NCBI RefSeq assembly: GCF_017877135.1
Contig: NZ_JAGIPH010000010.1
Location: 62,001-126,000 of the forward strand
Direction: 5' to 3'
DNA length: 64,000 bases
From: Neorhizobium galegae
GTDB lineage: Bacteria > Pseudomonadota > Alphaproteobacteria > Rhizobiales > Rhizobiaceae
Both the position numbers and the translations under genes were made by a program. Each line of letters starts with the position of its first letter. Position 1 is the first letter of the stretch. Below are positions 63,846 to 64,000 of the stretch, one piece after another. Under the pieces are notes generated by a model that ran no database searches, was not told the DNA's origin, and worked only from the letters and a program-made list of their open reading frames with translations.

Positions 63846-64000
63846 ATGACCATCATCGGGTGGCTGCAGATCAGCCTCCTTTTCGCAGCCGTTGCCCTCG
63901 TCATCAAGCCGCTCGGGCTTTTCATGGCGCGGGTTTTTGAGGGCGAACGCACCTTCCTCTCGCCGGTTATGGGGCCGCTCGAACGCGGCATCTACCGGTT
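63846..64000 (+). CDS. kdpA: K+-transporting ATPase subunit KdpA, 3' truncated by window end
   Basis: The first 51 codons of KdpA are present: MTIIGWLQISLLFAAVALV forms the first membrane helix and GERTFLSPVMGPLERGIYR is the conserved block after it. An AGGAG site lies 9 bases before the ATG. KdpA is the potassium-selective channel-like subunit of the high-affinity pump; kdpB and kdpC presumably follow outside the window. Confidence 0.93.
   Translation, partial: MTIIGWLQISLLFAAVALVIKPLGLFMARVFEGERTFLSPVMGPLERGIYR

Overview
This window is a GC-rich, densely packed stretch of an alphaproteobacterial replicon, most likely from Hyphomicrobiales/Rhizobiaceae (Rhizobium, Agrobacterium, Shinella or Ensifer type). 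The support is indirect: many solute transporters of several classes, a five-step HutF/HutG histidine pathway, a soluble PAS-type chemoreceptor, ATGA-overlapping operons and pronounced GC3 codon use. No rRNA, tRNA, CRISPR array, insertion sequence or phage gene was recognised.

Positions 1-26.8 kb form a catabolic region. A plus-strand operon (1-6834) carries an aconitase-type hydro-lyase pair (LeuC/LeuD-like), an isocitrate lyase/PEP mutase-family lyase, a flavin reductase, an iron alcohol dehydrogenase, an SDR and a GMC oxidoreductase. It converges on a minus-strand operon (15193-6933) encoding a fused Dpp-type ABC ATPase, a GMC flavoprotein with its small subunit, an MmgE/PrpD protein and a TRAP transporter. 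That operon diverges from a plus-strand operon (15433-21845) with the matching Dpp-type binding protein and permeases, a HapK-like protein, an SDR and a flavoprotein. A third minus-strand unit (26789-21929) encodes a second TRAP transporter, a RutA-like flavin monooxygenase and an isochorismatase-fold amidohydrolase. Four copies of one 14-bp near-palindrome, TGNATNCGNATNCA, lie in the two main control regions and tie these units into one putative regulon whose regulator is not in the window.

Positions 27.7-34 kb hold a type I secretion ABC transporter and membrane fusion protein, divergent from a calpain-family cysteine peptidase that is probably their cargo. The peptidase has an intact Cys/His/Asn triad and no RTX repeats. 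A seven-iron ferredoxin follows.

Positions 34.4-42 kb hold an operon for an NMT1/TauA-type ABC importer, an FAD oxidoreductase, a class III CoA-transferase, a crotonase and a LysR regulator. It is divergent from a small orphan gene. Positions 42.3-44.3 kb are gluconate uptake and phosphorylation (gntP, gntK). Positions 44.3-52.4 kb are a complete histidine utilisation locus (hutC-hutF divergent from hutI-hutH-hutG-hutU-hutD) with a perfect palindrome in the divergent promoter.

From 52.7 kb come a glycerol kinase, an HpcH/HpaI aldolase, an arginine/ornithine module (ocd, arginase, an Lrp-type regulator and a LysE/ArgO exporter), a soluble chemoreceptor, a MerR regulator with a cobalamin-binding domain that keeps CarH-type ligand residues, a hydroxycinnamoyl-CoA hydratase-lyase with a divergent MarR regulator, and the start of a kdp potassium ATPase operon (small ORF, kdpF, truncated kdpA).
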